NCBI RefSeq assembly: GCF_003260205.1
Contig: NZ_QERF01000003.1
Span: 1-64,000, forward strand
Origin: Winogradskyella tangerina
GTDB lineage: Bacteria; Bacteroidota; Bacteroidia; Flavobacteriales; Flavobacteriaceae
Length of the DNA: 64,000 nt
Direction of reading: 5' to 3'
Each line of letters begins with the position of its first letter. Position 1 is the stretch's first letter. Of this stretch, positions 32,224-40,773 are shown one piece after another. A program made the position numbers and the translations under genes. Under the pieces are notes generated by a model. The model was given only the letters and a program-made list of their open reading frames with translations. It made no database searches and was not told the DNA's origin.

Positions 32224-32883
32224 TTAAAGTTTTTTTACGAATAAATTATTTGTGATCGATTTAGACATTACAATAGTTTTAGAATTGATCTCTAAACTCA
32301 TAGATTGATCAAAATCCTCCTTTTCAATGACATGTATTTTAGAACCGAGACCAATTTGATGCTTGTCTAGATACTTTAAAAAATCAGATGATGAATCTAT
32401 TACACCTACACAGGTGTATGTTTCCCCAACACTTGCTTGTGAAAGAACGATCTTATCCGTACGTTGAATTTGTCCATTTTTATCAGGAATGGGGTCCCCA
32501 TGGGGATCGTGCGTTGGAAAATCTAAAAGCGCGTCCAATTCATTGATTAACTTGGGCGATTTAATATGCTCTAGCTGTTCTGCAACATCATGAACCTCAT
32601 CCCAAGAAAAATTTAATTTATCTACCAAAAACACTTCCCAAAGACGGTGTTTTCTAATAATATCTACAGCTGTTAATCGCCCTTTCTCAGTAAGATTTAC
32701 ACCTTTATATTTTATATAGGTGATTAGATTTTTGTCTGCTAACTTTTTGAGCATGTCGGTCACAGAAGAAGCCTTGGCATCGATCTTCTTAGCAATAGCA
32801 TTTGTACTGACACCTTTTTTTGAAGTCTGACTAATGTGATAAATAGCCTTTAAATAATTTTCTTCTGTTAATGTAGTTAGCAT
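32224..32883 (-). CDS. DtxR/MntR-family metal-dependent repressor
   Basis: The protein has 219 residues. Residues 1-70 form the winged helix (ISQTSKKGVSTNAIAKKIDAKASSVTDMLKKLADKNL), residues about 70-140 the metal-binding and dimerisation helices with the expected HRLWEVFLVDKL and HVAEQLEH-like segment, and the C-terminal part an SH3/FeoA-like domain. With metal bound, the family represses uptake genes. Four bases separate its stop codon region from the ZIP gene. The palindrome upstream of the first operon gene is its most likely target. Confidence 0.92.
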   Translation of the reverse strand: MLTTLTEENYLKAIYHISQTSKKGVSTNAIAKKIDAKASSVTDMLKKLADKNLITYIKYKGVNLTEKGRLTAVDIIRKHRLWEVFLVDKLNFSWDEVHDVAEQLEHIKSPKLINELDALLDFPTHDPHGDPIPDKNGQIQRTDKIVLSQASVGETYTCVGVIDSSSDFLKYLDKHQIGLGSKIHVIEKEDFDQSMSLEINSKTIVMSKSITNNLFVKKL

Positions 32884-32884
32884 A

Positions 32885-33355
32885 TTATTCTTCTGTTAAT
32901 ATGGAGAGCATTTCCTTGGGTGGAATATAGCGATAAATCCGTTGTTCTATATTGAAATCTTTATCTAAAATCACAGTGGCAGGAAGCTCTAGCTGTTGAT
33001 CTTTTCGACCTGCTAACAATTCTGGAATTTGATGAAAGGCAGTTCGTTTTTTACCAATATTAAGATTAACAAATGACTGACCGCCAAACCGAATAGTATC
33101 TTTTGTCTCAACATTGAATTTTACAGCGTAATATTCATTATTTATAGCATCTACGATTTCGGGTTTTGTATAAACAGCTTCTTCCATTTTTTTACAAAAA
33201 ACACACCAATCTGCATAGAAATGAACAATGACCTTTTTTGGTTCTTCATTTAAAGCAACCTCGAGCTTTTCAAAAGATAACCAATCGACTTTCGACTTCG
33301 GAATAAAGCTCAGAAACATTAAGCTTAAGATTGATATGACAGCTACCTTTTTCAT
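32885..33355 (-). CDS. Exported thioredoxin-fold protein
   Basis: The protein has 156 residues. A signal peptide (MKKVAVISILSLMFLSFIP) is followed by a thioredoxin fold with the redox motif ADWCVFCKKM (Cys51, Cys54) and the cis-Pro region QLELPATVIL. It probably keeps a periplasmic or surface partner reduced, possibly the TonB receptor encoded immediately upstream, with which it overlaps by 4 bp. Confidence 0.87.
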   Translation of the reverse strand: MKKVAVISILSLMFLSFIPKSKVDWLSFEKLEVALNEEPKKVIVHFYADWCVFCKKMEEAVYTKPEIVDAINNEYYAVKFNVETKDTIRFGGQSFVNLNIGKKRTAFHQIPELLAGRKDQQLELPATVILDKDFNIEQRIYRYIPPKEMLSILTEE

Positions 33356-35709
33356 CGATGCATTTTTCCTATTTTGATACCAAGAAAAAATGTTCTCGGT
33401 AGTGCCGGACCATAAACATAGTCTGAATCTCGCGTTGGTCCCACCTGAAAATCATCCTGAAAACTGTTAAACAAATTCTTCACGCCAGCGTTAAATGTAA
33501 TCTGAAAGTCGTTAGACACATCTAAATGTGCTTCTGCATTTAAATTTACATCAAAAAAGGCATCGCTTTCATTCAAACTTAAAAATCCCGAATCACTAAT
33601 CACCAATGGAACGATCATCGACCCTGTATAGGTACCAGTAACTGAAATACTGTAGGTGTCGTTGGGTGTCCAGTTCGTATTGAGGTAGCCGTAAACATTT
33701 GGGTTTCGGGTAAATTCTGAAATCAAAATATCGGTTTCATTAGGGTTAGTACCATCAGCTTCAAACAAGATTTGATCTTCATTATATTCTGAACGCTGCA
33801 GAGTTCCACCAATTTGAAAAAGCCACTTCTTGGACGGTGACACACCAAATTCAAAATTAGCACCATAGACAATGGCACCTTCTCCATTTCGAACTTCTTC
33901 AACTATAGACCCGTTCTGTAATTGCGCTCCAGTACTAACTAAGGTAAAAGGGTTTTCTAAACTTGTGTAAAACCCTTCAACCAAAAAATTGGTCTGCGTT
34001 GTATTAAATTCTTTGGCAAAGTTGAAAGAACCTGTAAAAGCATTAGAAAATTCAGATTCTAGATCATCTGAAAGAATAACAAATTGTGGTTCTCCACCGA
34101 CGGATGATATATGTAAGTCTTCATTAAAAGCCTGTGGCGCCCTAAATCCTCTGGCATAGCCTCCTCTAAATTTTAGGTCTTCCATTAATTGGTAGGCTAT
34201 GGTCAATCTGGGATTTAAAGTCGTTTGAAAAATATCTACAGCTCTTGAAATATCACCTACAGTATAGTTACCATCAACATTAATGTGATCTACACGCGAC
34301 CCAATTAAGGCCGAAAAAGATGCATTTGGCTTCCATTCGTATTGGGCATAGGCACCAACCGCATTGACTTTTTGATCTATTCTTCGATTATAGCCAATAA
34401 TATTGTCATCCGTACTGCTCCTGTTATACTCGATCCCGGATGTTAAAACATCGCGCTTAAACTGTTTAGTAAACTGAAAGCCAGTTGCCACAGCCAAATC
34501 TTTTGTAATGCCGTAGGCGTTAAGTGCTGTTAGGCTATCTTGGGCAGTTCTACCGCCACCTAAACCACCATAATAACTATCTCTATCAGTGAATTGTACT
34601 GAACTATAAATAGAGTAATAGTTGGTATTTGCCTCATTATTGAAATCGTAACTCACGCCACCCATAATTGTGTTATGAGTTAACTCCTCAGTGATATCCG
34701 TGAGGTGTGGTGGTAAGTCCAAGCGGTCTCCACCACGACGGTATTCGTTAAGAACAGTTGCATCAAGGGTGAGTCTACTATGATCCGTTGGTTTGTAGTA
34801 TAATTTTGTTCCGAAGGTGGTATTTTTTAACTCTACAACCTCAGTGAATCCGTCACCATTGGCATCCCATTCATCTCTATTTCTATGAATACCGTAAAAT
34901 GTAGCGCCGCTTCTGAGGTCGTCAGAAACAAGTGAAGCGTTGAAGTTAAGAACGCGGTCTGGCGTATCTCCATCAATGAGCCCCAAGTAACTGCCCACTT
35001 CCCAAGTATTTAAAACGGGATCTTTAGTAATAATATTTACAGTTCCGGCGATAGCATTAGATCCAAATAGTGCCGAGCCACCACTACGTACTATTTCAAT
35101 TTTATCAATGATCTGCGTTGGGATTTGTTCTAATCCATAAACGCTATTCAAGGCACTAAATACAGCACGACTGTTAACTAATATTTGAGAATAACTGCCA
35201 TCTAATCCGTTGAGTCGAACTTGTGTAAATCCACAATTTTGACAATTGTTTTCAACCCTAACACCTGGAGAGTAATTAAGACTTTCAGAAACTGCCAAAG
35301 ATTGGGTTGCTGTAATAAGTTTCTCTCCCAAGGTATTCACCACAATTGGTGCTTCTTTTTTGTTTACCCTATTCCTGGTGGCACTCACTACAACCTCATC
35401 TAAACCTAAAAGATCTTCAACGAGTTCAATGATCAAATCATTTTTATTATTTGCAGTAATTGTGATCAATTTATATTTAGTCTTATAACCAACGAAATCT
35501 ACATTCAAATTATATTCACCGTAAGGTATTTTTAAAGTGAATTTTCCTTCGGCATTAGAATACGTCTGATAAACCTTTTCAGCATTTGTAAATTTAAGTG
35601 CTGCATAAGCAATCGCTTCATCACCAAATTTAACTGTACCATTTACATCAATGTTTTGTGCACTGAGACTAAAAATCCCAAGCAGAAAAACAACAATCAA
35701 TATTCGCAT
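33352..35709 (-). CDS. TonB-dependent outer-membrane receptor
   Basis: The protein has 785 residues. In order: a signal peptide (MRILIVVFLLGIFSLSAQ), a carboxypeptidase-regulatory-like domain (VNGTVKFGDEAIAYAALKF), the plug domain (residues about 115-230, with VRLNGLDGSYSQILVNSR) and a 22-stranded barrel ending in a C-terminal aromatic residue pattern. Its operon partners (DtxR regulator, ZIP transporter) point to a metal chelate, perhaps a siderophore, haem or Mn complex. The ligand itself cannot be told from the sequence. Confidence 0.92.
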   Translation of the reverse strand: MRILIVVFLLGIFSLSAQNIDVNGTVKFGDEAIAYAALKFTNAEKVYQTYSNAEGKFTLKIPYGEYNLNVDFVGYKTKYKLITITANNKNDLIIELVEDLLGLDEVVVSATRNRVNKKEAPIVVNTLGEKLITATQSLAVSESLNYSPGVRVENNCQNCGFTQVRLNGLDGSYSQILVNSRAVFSALNSVYGLEQIPTQIIDKIEIVRSGGSALFGSNAIAGTVNIITKDPVLNTWEVGSYLGLIDGDTPDRVLNFNASLVSDDLRSGATFYGIHRNRDEWDANGDGFTEVVELKNTTFGTKLYYKPTDHSRLTLDATVLNEYRRGGDRLDLPPHLTDITEELTHNTIMGGVSYDFNNEANTNYYSIYSSVQFTDRDSYYGGLGGGRTAQDSLTALNAYGITKDLAVATGFQFTKQFKRDVLTSGIEYNRSSTDDNIIGYNRRIDQKVNAVGAYAQYEWKPNASFSALIGSRVDHINVDGNYTVGDISRAVDIFQTTLNPRLTIAYQLMEDLKFRGGYARGFRAPQAFNEDLHISSVGGEPQFVILSDDLESEFSNAFTGSFNFAKEFNTTQTNFLVEGFYTSLENPFTLVSTGAQLQNGSIVEEVRNGEGAIVYGANFEFGVSPSKKWLFQIGGTLQRSEYNEDQILFEADGTNPNETDILISEFTRNPNVYGYLNTNWTPNDTYSISVTGTYTGSMIVPLVISDSGFLSLNESDAFFDVNLNAEAHLDVSNDFQITFNAGVKNLFNSFQDDFQVGPTRDSDYVYGPALPRTFFLGIKIGKMHR

Positions 35710-35725
35710 TCAAACAATTTTTATA

Positions 35726-35733
35726 CAAATATA
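35726..35733 (-). promoter_or_regulatory. Promoter -7 box of the receptor/DtxR operon
   Basis: TATATTTG on the minus strand fits TAnnTTTG and starts 16 bp before the ATG. The palindrome at 35739-35760 begins 5 bp upstream and covers the -33 region. Confidence 0.5.
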
Positions 35734-35738
35734 AATAT

Positions 35739-35760
35739 ATTTTTAGACAAGTCTAAAAAT
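35739..35760. promoter_or_regulatory. Palindromic operator, probable DtxR-family box
   Basis: ATTTTTAGAC-AA-GTCTAAAAAT is a perfect 10-bp inverted repeat around AA. Its place over the promoter of an operon that encodes a DtxR-family repressor suggests feedback by metal. The spacing and AT-rich arms resemble other metal-repressor boxes of the TTTAGNNNNNCTAAA kind. Confidence 0.65.
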
Positions 35761-35800
35761 TATCAGATGATAAATAATATTTCCTAAAGGTTTTTTCGAA

Positions 35801-35998
35801 TTAAGAATCAGTCAAATCTTGAGATGACTTGCTTTTTAGGCTTTCATCCACCATTTCAACTCCTTGTTTTTTGAACGTACTCGGATGTTCTAAAATGCCA
35901 AGACTGGAATCCTTGTTTTCATTTTTATTAATGGATAGCTTGATAATGACAAATGCTAAAACAAAGACAAATACTACACTAGCAATGAACCAAGCCAT
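35801..35998 (-). CDS. Small single-helix membrane protein
   Basis: The protein has 65 residues with one N-terminal membrane helix (FIASVVFVFVLAFVIIKL) and a charged cytosolic tail rich in Ser/Lys. It lies 10 bp after the DjlA-like gene and is probably co-transcribed. Role unknown. Confidence 0.65.
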   Translation of the reverse strand: MAWFIASVVFVFVLAFVIIKLSINKNENKDSSLGILEHPSTFKKQGVEMVDESLKSKSSQDLTDS

Positions 35999-36008
35999 AG
36001 GTTAGATC

Positions 36009-36803
36009 TTATTTAAATCCACGTTCTTTCTGAATGTGCTCATAAGCTTCCTGTACTTGCCTGAACTTTTCTTCAGCACCTTCCTGGTGTTCCTTGCCTA
36101 AATGCACCACGCGATCTGGATGATACTTTTTAGCCATTTTACGGTAAGCACTTTTTACCTCATCATCAGATGCAGATTTATCAACTTCTAGAATTTTGTA
36201 AGCATTATTGGTTTCGTCATAAAACATAGCTTTTATGCTTTCATAATCTTTATGACTTATTCCTAGATACCCAGACATGGTATAGATCTGACGAATTTCA
36301 ACCTCCGCAATATGACCGTCAGCCTTTGCTATTCCGAATAAAAAATGAAGTAACTGTAGACGCGAAGCATGATCCATCATTTGCTTGATCTGCATACATA
36401 CCTGGCGCATAGATATGTTTTGCTTAGACACACGTTTGAACAATTCAAAGGCATGATTTGCACGATCCTTCCCATACATGTTTCGAAACTGCTGACGTAC
36501 ATAATCTAACTCGCGTTGATCTTGTTTCCCATCTGCTTTTATTATGATCGACGCCAAAATAAGTAAGCTCACCTCAAAATCGCCAGATTGTGTTTTTGGT
36601 TTCTGATCTCTTCGGGTTTGTTTAGGTCTTTGACGATAAGGATCACGCTGACGTGAACGTTTAGTTTGGCTTTCGCCAAGTAACGGTGTGCCATCTCCTG
36701 CTAAATTATCAACGAAACTGCCTAAGGCTAAACCAATAATTGCTCCTATTGGTCCACCAAAAGACCATCCTATAGCACCGCCGATCCACTTTGCAAAACT
36801 CAT
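36009..36803 (-). CDS. DjlA-like co-chaperone with TerB domain
   Basis: The protein has 264 residues. A Gly-rich N-terminal hydrophobic segment ([26 protein letters not shown]) serves as a membrane anchor. The TerB-like domain runs over about 75-185 ([23 protein letters not shown]...[22 protein letters not shown]), and the C-terminal J domain begins [24 protein letters not shown], with the HPD motif KYHPDRV. This layout equals DjlA, a membrane J protein that stimulates DnaK. Confidence 0.9.
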   Translation of the reverse strand: MSFAKWIGGAIGWSFGGPIGAIIGLALGSFVDNLAGDGTPLLGESQTKRSRQRDPYRQRPKQTRRDQKPKTQSGDFEVSLLILASIIIKADGKQDQRELDYVRQQFRNMYGKDRANHAFELFKRVSKQNISMRQVCMQIKQMMDHASRLQLLHFLFGIAKADGHIAEVEIRQIYTMSGYLGISHKDYESIKAMFYDETNNAYKILEVDKSASDDEVKSAYRKMAKKYHPDRVVHLGKEHQEGAEEKFRQVQEAYEHIQKERGFK

Positions 36804-36949
36804 GTATTTCTTTTATTAATTGTAAAAATCAAATATACTATTTGTTAGTCTAACTCATTCATAATTTGTTTCAATTCAGACTATAGAAAATCTAAATGCT
36901 ATAATATAAACTGACTACTGATAACTAATAAACAGCTACTATTTTTCTT

Positions 36950-36957
36950 TATCTTTG
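36950..36957 (+). promoter_or_regulatory. Promoter -7 box of the bacilliredoxin gene
   Basis: TATCTTTG fits TAnnTTTG, 34 bp before the start codon. The 188 bp between the divergent DjlA and bacilliredoxin genes shows no other obvious element. Confidence 0.5.
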
Positions 36958-36991
36958 CATTTCAAAAGTGTTAATTAAAAAGAATTAAAAT

Positions 36992-37402
36992 ATGTATCCA
37001 GCAGAATTAGTAAAACCAATGCGCGAAGATTTAACAAACGTTGGTTTTGAAGAATTACATACTACAGAAGCTGTTGACAATGCCCTTGCAAAAGAAGGAA
37101 CAACTCTAGTGGTTGTAAACTCTGTTTGTGGTTGTGCTGCAGCAAATGCAAGACCAGGTGCTCGCATGAGTTTACAAAACGCTAAACGTCCTGATAACTT
37201 AGTAACAGTTTTTGCGGGTGTAGATAAAGAAGCTACAGATAAAGCCAGAGAATATATGGTGCCATTTCCTCCAAGCTCACCGAGTATGGCCTTATTTAAA
37301 GATGGTGAATTAGTACACATGCTAGAGCGTCATCATATTGAAGGAAGACCTGCGGAACTAATTGCAGAGAACCTAATGGACGCCTACAACGATCATTGTT
37401 AA
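36992..37402 (+). CDS. BrxA/BrxB-family bacilliredoxin
   Basis: The protein has 136 residues. The diagnostic CGC motif (Cys46-Gly-Cys48) occurs in SVCGCAAANARPG, followed by the family sequence TVFAGVDKEATDKAREY and MALFKDGELVHMLERHHIEGR. The family reduces protein-bacillithiol mixed disulphides in Bacillus, and Bacteroidota homologues probably act on a related low-molecular-weight thiol. It ends at a strong terminator. Confidence 0.95.
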   Translation: MYPAELVKPMREDLTNVGFEELHTTEAVDNALAKEGTTLVVVNSVCGCAAANARPGARMSLQNAKRPDNLVTVFAGVDKEATDKAREYMVPFPPSSPSMALFKDGELVHMLERHHIEGRPAELIAENLMDAYNDHC

Positions 37403-37425
37403 GAGCTTTCTGAAAAAATAAAATT

Positions 37426-37453
37426 AAAAACCACGAATTAATTCGTGGTTTTT
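37426..37453 (+). terminator. Intrinsic terminator after bacilliredoxin
   Basis: A perfect 28-bp palindrome of two 14-base arms, AAAAACCACGAATT and its complement, with no true loop, followed by T-rich sequence. It can also act in reverse. Confidence 0.75.
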
Positions 37454-37487
37454 TTGTGCATCAATAGCATTGATTTAATTTTGTGCT

Positions 37488-38225
37488 ATGACAAAACTGC
37501 TGGCTTATCCACTTACCGTATTATACTTTATTTGCTTTGGTCTTACCCTAGTAATTTTTCATCCTATTCAGTGGTTTTGTAAAAATGTATTTGGATATAA
37601 AGCACACAAAATTAGTGTGGATTGGCTGCAATTCTTTTTAATGCGGTGTCTCAATATCTTAGGGACTACATTTTCTTTTACGAATCCATATAAAATTGAA
37701 AAGGGTGTTCCGCTAATTCTGGTGTCGAATCATCAGAGTATGTACGACATCCCGCCATTAATTTGGTATTTAAGAAAGCATCATGTGAAATTTATTAGTA
37801 AAAAGGAACTAGGAAAAGGAATTCCGAGTGTGTCTTACAATTTACGTCATGGCGGTTCTGTACTTATAGATCGAAAAGACGCCCTAGCATCTATTGAAGC
37901 CATAAAAGATTTTGCAATACGCATAGAACAAAATAAATGGGCGGCAGTTATTTTTCCTGAAGGCACACGAAGCAGAGATGGCCAACCAAAACCATTTAAA
38001 ACCAAAGGGTTATTAGCCATGATAAAGCACGCACCAAATGCATTAGTGGTGCCAATAACCATCAACAATTCTTGGAAAACTTTGCGTTACGGAAAATTTC
38101 CTATGGGATTAGGCGCTCATATCACCTTTACTGTACACAAGCCACTTCAGGCTAATCATTATGAAGATAAATTAGAGCTCATCAGCCTTGTTGAGGCGCA
38201 GGTAAAAAGCAACATTGAAGCATGA
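37488..38225 (+). CDS. plsC: 1-acyl-sn-glycerol-3-phosphate acyltransferase
   Basis: The protein has 245 residues with an N-terminal membrane anchor (LLAYPLTVLYFICFGLTLVIF). Catalytic motif 1 is NHQSMYD (His82, Asp87) and motif 3 is FPEGTRSRDG (156-165), with motif 4 at LVVPITI. It transfers an acyl chain to lysophosphatidic acid in phospholipid synthesis. It overlaps the next gene by ATGA. Confidence 0.94.
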   Translation: MTKLLAYPLTVLYFICFGLTLVIFHPIQWFCKNVFGYKAHKISVDWLQFFLMRCLNILGTTFSFTNPYKIEKGVPLILVSNHQSMYDIPPLIWYLRKHHVKFISKKELGKGIPSVSYNLRHGGSVLIDRKDALASIEAIKDFAIRIEQNKWAAVIFPEGTRSRDGQPKPFKTKGLLAMIKHAPNALVVPITINNSWKTLRYGKFPMGLGAHITFTVHKPLQANHYEDKLELISLVEAQVKSNIEA

Positions 38226-38878
38226 GTAAAAATCCCCTCATAGATAAAACCATTGCCTTTGTTAAAGCAGAATTAAAAGACGCTGAAGGCGGGCACGATT
38301 GGTTTCATACTGAGCGAGTTTACAAAAATGCACTGCTGATTTCAAAAACTGAAAATGTTGATCCCTTAGTTGTGGCTCTCGCCGCTTTATTACACGATAT
38401 TGCCGATCCGAAGTTTTATGATGGCGATGAAACTATTGGCCCTAGAAAAGCTAGTGCGTTTCTTCTGAAACAAAATGTAGATAGCCAGGTCATTGAACAT
38501 GTCTCTAAAATCATAGAGAACATGTCGTTCAAAAATTCTTTTGATCTCAATACAACTTTTAATTCGAAAGAAATGGAAGTGGTACAAGATGCTGATCGTC
38601 TCGACGCGATCGGTGCTATTGGAATTGCGCGTTGTTTTAATTATGGCGGATTTAAAAACCGGGCACTCTATGATCCTAATATCTCACCTAATCTGAATAT
38701 GACTAAGGCTGAATATAAAGCATCCAAAGCACCAACGATAAATCATTTTTATGAGAAATTACTTTTGCTAAAGGATAAGATGAATACTAAGACTGGTCAG
38801 CGAATTGCAACGAGTCGTCACCACTATATGGAAGGTTATTTAAGGCAGTTTTTTGCCGAATGGAATGGCGAACAATAA
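38222..38878 (+). CDS. HD-domain hydrolase
   Basis: The protein has 218 residues. The HD metal site uses His29 (GHDWFHTERVY), His58-Asp59 (LLHDIADPKF) and a later Asp (VQDADRLDAIGAIG). Family members act on nucleotides or other phosphate esters. The length and motif spacing match the YedJ-like group. It is translationally coupled to plsC. Confidence 0.88.
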   Translation: MSKNPLIDKTIAFVKAELKDAEGGHDWFHTERVYKNALLISKTENVDPLVVALAALLHDIADPKFYDGDETIGPRKASAFLLKQNVDSQVIEHVSKIIENMSFKNSFDLNTTFNSKEMEVVQDADRLDAIGAIGIARCFNYGGFKNRALYDPNISPNLNMTKAEYKASKAPTINHFYEKLLLLKDKMNTKTGQRIATSRHHYMEGYLRQFFAEWNGEQ

Positions 38879-39052
38879 TTAATTCTCCTTCGCTATTTCT
38901 AAGGCGGTAAGCTTGTATTCAATAATGGCCATTTCTTCACCATATTTTATGAGCTCGTCTGCCGTGATATCGGATTTTTTGTTGACCTTGGTTAAAATAT
39001 CCTGTCCTTTTTTGTAGTAATAGTCAATTGCGATGTCGATCTTTTTATCCAT
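38879..39052 (-). CDS. Small hypothetical protein (57 aa)
   Basis: It encodes MDKKIDIAIDYYYKKGQDIL and on to EIAKEN, a soluble, highly charged, helical peptide. Its stop follows directly after the stop of the HD gene on the other strand, and its start stands 13 bp after the AraC gene. The AraC gene and this one are therefore probably co-transcribed. Codon use and an uninterrupted frame support it as a real small gene. Confidence 0.6.
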   Translation of the reverse strand: MDKKIDIAIDYYYKKGQDILTKVNKKSDITADELIKYGEEMAIIEYKLTALEIAKEN

Positions 39053-39065
39053 GATATTTTGATTT

Positions 39066-39938
39066 CTATTGCACCATCAGTTTTAATTCACTTCTATATT
39101 TTGAAGCGCTCTTACCCGTAAATTCTTTAAACACCTTATTGAAATGCGAAAAGTTATTAAAACCACATTCGTAACTTATATCTGTTATACTCATCTGACT
39201 TTCCGAGAGTAACTTCGTCGCATGCACAACACGATATTCGTTTACCAGTTTTGTGAAAGTTTTACCCGTTACTTTTTTGAAATATCTACAAAAGGCAGGC
39301 ACCGTCATACTAACCTTATCAGCGATCTCATCTAAACTAATATGATCCTTAAAATTGTCATTGATATGATTAAAAATCTTATCGATCTTAGCGCTATCCT
39401 GCGGTTCTGTTTCAAACGAATAGCCTTCTGCGTTCAGTATTGTGTAGTCTTCAGCTTTGGCCAAAGTGTGTAAAATTTCAAGCAGTACTAGTATTTTCTT
39501 AAAACCTTCTTTTTCGGAAAGTTTTTCAATCTTTTTGCCCAATTTTTTCTTCGTCGGAATACCAAACAGGATACCATTTTTTGCACGATCAAATAGGTTG
39601 CTGATGCGGTCCATTTCAGGAATATTGAAAAAATTCTCACCTAAAAACTCTGGTCGAAACTGAACAATTGTTTCCGTTCCGTTAACCGTCAATCGGTCGG
39701 TAAAGCCATTATGAGGAAGATTAGATCCTATCAATAAAAGCTGACTATTATTAAAATATGACAGATGATTACCGATATGACGTTTCCCCTTGCCTTTATT
39801 TACGTAAACCAGTTCAATCTCTGGGTGAAAATGCCAAAACGGTTTTTTCTCACCTATGTCCGATTCGTGCTTAATCACACGCATGGAACTACCAAACTCG
39901 GGACTGATCTTTTCTAAAGTAGGTTTTCTTGTACTCAT
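39066..39938 (-). CDS. AraC-family transcriptional regulator with cupin sensor
   Basis: The protein has 290 residues. The N-terminal cupin-like effector domain contains KPFWHFHPEIELVYVNKGKGKRHIGNHLS. The C-terminal double helix-turn-helix (residues about 190-285) has DEIADKVSMTVPAFCRYFKKVTG and ISYECGFNNFSHFNKVFKEFTG. The His residues in the cupin could bind a ligand or metal. Targets are not evident from the neighbourhood. Confidence 0.9.
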   Translation of the reverse strand: MSTRKPTLEKISPEFGSSMRVIKHESDIGEKKPFWHFHPEIELVYVNKGKGKRHIGNHLSYFNNSQLLLIGSNLPHNGFTDRLTVNGTETIVQFRPEFLGENFFNIPEMDRISNLFDRAKNGILFGIPTKKKLGKKIEKLSEKEGFKKILVLLEILHTLAKAEDYTILNAEGYSFETEPQDSAKIDKIFNHINDNFKDHISLDEIADKVSMTVPAFCRYFKKVTGKTFTKLVNEYRVVHATKLLSESQMSITDISYECGFNNFSHFNKVFKEFTGKSASKYRSELKLMVQ

Positions 39939-39954
39939 TATTACCTGATTACTA

Positions 39955-39962
39955 CAAAGTTA
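39955..39962 (-). promoter_or_regulatory. Promoter -7 box of the AraC gene
   Basis: TAACTTTG on the minus strand fits TAnnTTTG, with TTTTG about 15 bp further upstream as a possible -33 element. Confidence 0.5.
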
Positions 39963-40104
39963 GTCGTAATTAAAATGCAAAACCTATATTCAATTACCAT
40001 TAATGTGTGCTATTTTAACTTTATATTCAATATTGATCCGATATGCAGTTAATTTAGTGCATAAATATGCCAAAATCCTTGTTTTTCAAAGCACTTCTCT
40101 AAAA

Positions 40105-40112
40105 TATCTTTG
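40105..40112 (+). promoter_or_regulatory. Promoter -7 box of the exported protein at 40149
   Basis: TATCTTTG fits TAnnTTTG. A TTG (40079-40081) lies 23 bp upstream as a -33 candidate. Confidence 0.5.
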
Positions 40113-40148
40113 CCTTGTAAAAATTGTTTAACCCCAAAAACGAAAACA

Positions 40149-40706
40149 ATGAAAAAAATAGTAAGAAACATATTAGCAGTAGCTGTAATGTTGGGAACAT
40201 ATACGAGCTACGCAAGTCAGGAAGCAAGCACTTTACCTGCATCATATAACATTAATAACCATCATATTATTAAAATCACTGATGCAAAGGGAGAAGTAAT
40301 TTTTAGTGGTCAATTAAATCAAACCGGAAAACTCACAGAGTTCTTTGATTTCACACAATTAAAGGATGGTCTTTATCAAGTAGAAATTACTAAGGCCTAT
40401 GAAATTGAAATTAATTCGGTTGAAGTAAAAAATCACGTGGTTACCTTTATTGAAAGTGCTAAAGAAAAAATCTTTAAACCAGTTATAAGAACTGAAAACG
40501 CTAAGGTTATGATTTCAAAATTAGCTCTCGATTCTAAAGAGATGACGGTTGAACTTTATTTTGAAGACGACCTGTTTTATTCAGAAACTTTAAAAGGTGA
40601 AAAGGTTTTAAATCGCATATACCAATTAGATCAAGATCTACCTGGCAATTATACAGCCATCATTAGGTCAGATAACAGGGTATATGTTGAACATTTTAGC
40701 ATATAA
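40149..40706 (+). CDS. Exported hypothetical protein
   Basis: The protein has 185 residues from the ATG giving a good signal peptide (MKKIVRNILAVAVMLGTYTSYAS). Upstream codons 40110-40148 overlap the promoter and are not used. The mature part reads as two beta-sandwich-like repeats (IIKITDAKGEVIFSGQLNQTGKLTEFFDFTQLKDGLYQVEI; MTVELYFEDDLFYSETLKG...GNYTAIIRSDNRVYVEHF), reminiscent of short secretion-tail-like modules of Bacteroidota. The function is unknown. Confidence 0.75.
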   Translation: MKKIVRNILAVAVMLGTYTSYASQEASTLPASYNINNHHIIKITDAKGEVIFSGQLNQTGKLTEFFDFTQLKDGLYQVEITKAYEIEINSVEVKNHVVTFIESAKEKIFKPVIRTENAKVMISKLALDSKEMTVELYFEDDLFYSETLKGEKVLNRIYQLDQDLPGNYTAIIRSDNRVYVEHFSI

Positions 40707-40745
40707 ATTGGAATGTTTATATATTTAGTTATTTATTAGTTTTGA

Positions 40746-40766
40746 AGTGGGCTTTTACAGCCCACT
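40746..40766 (+). terminator. Intrinsic terminator
   Basis: A 7-bp stem AGTGGGC/GCCCACT with loop TTTTACA and T6 tail, between convergent genes. Confidence 0.8.
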
Positions 40767-40773
40767 TTTTTAT

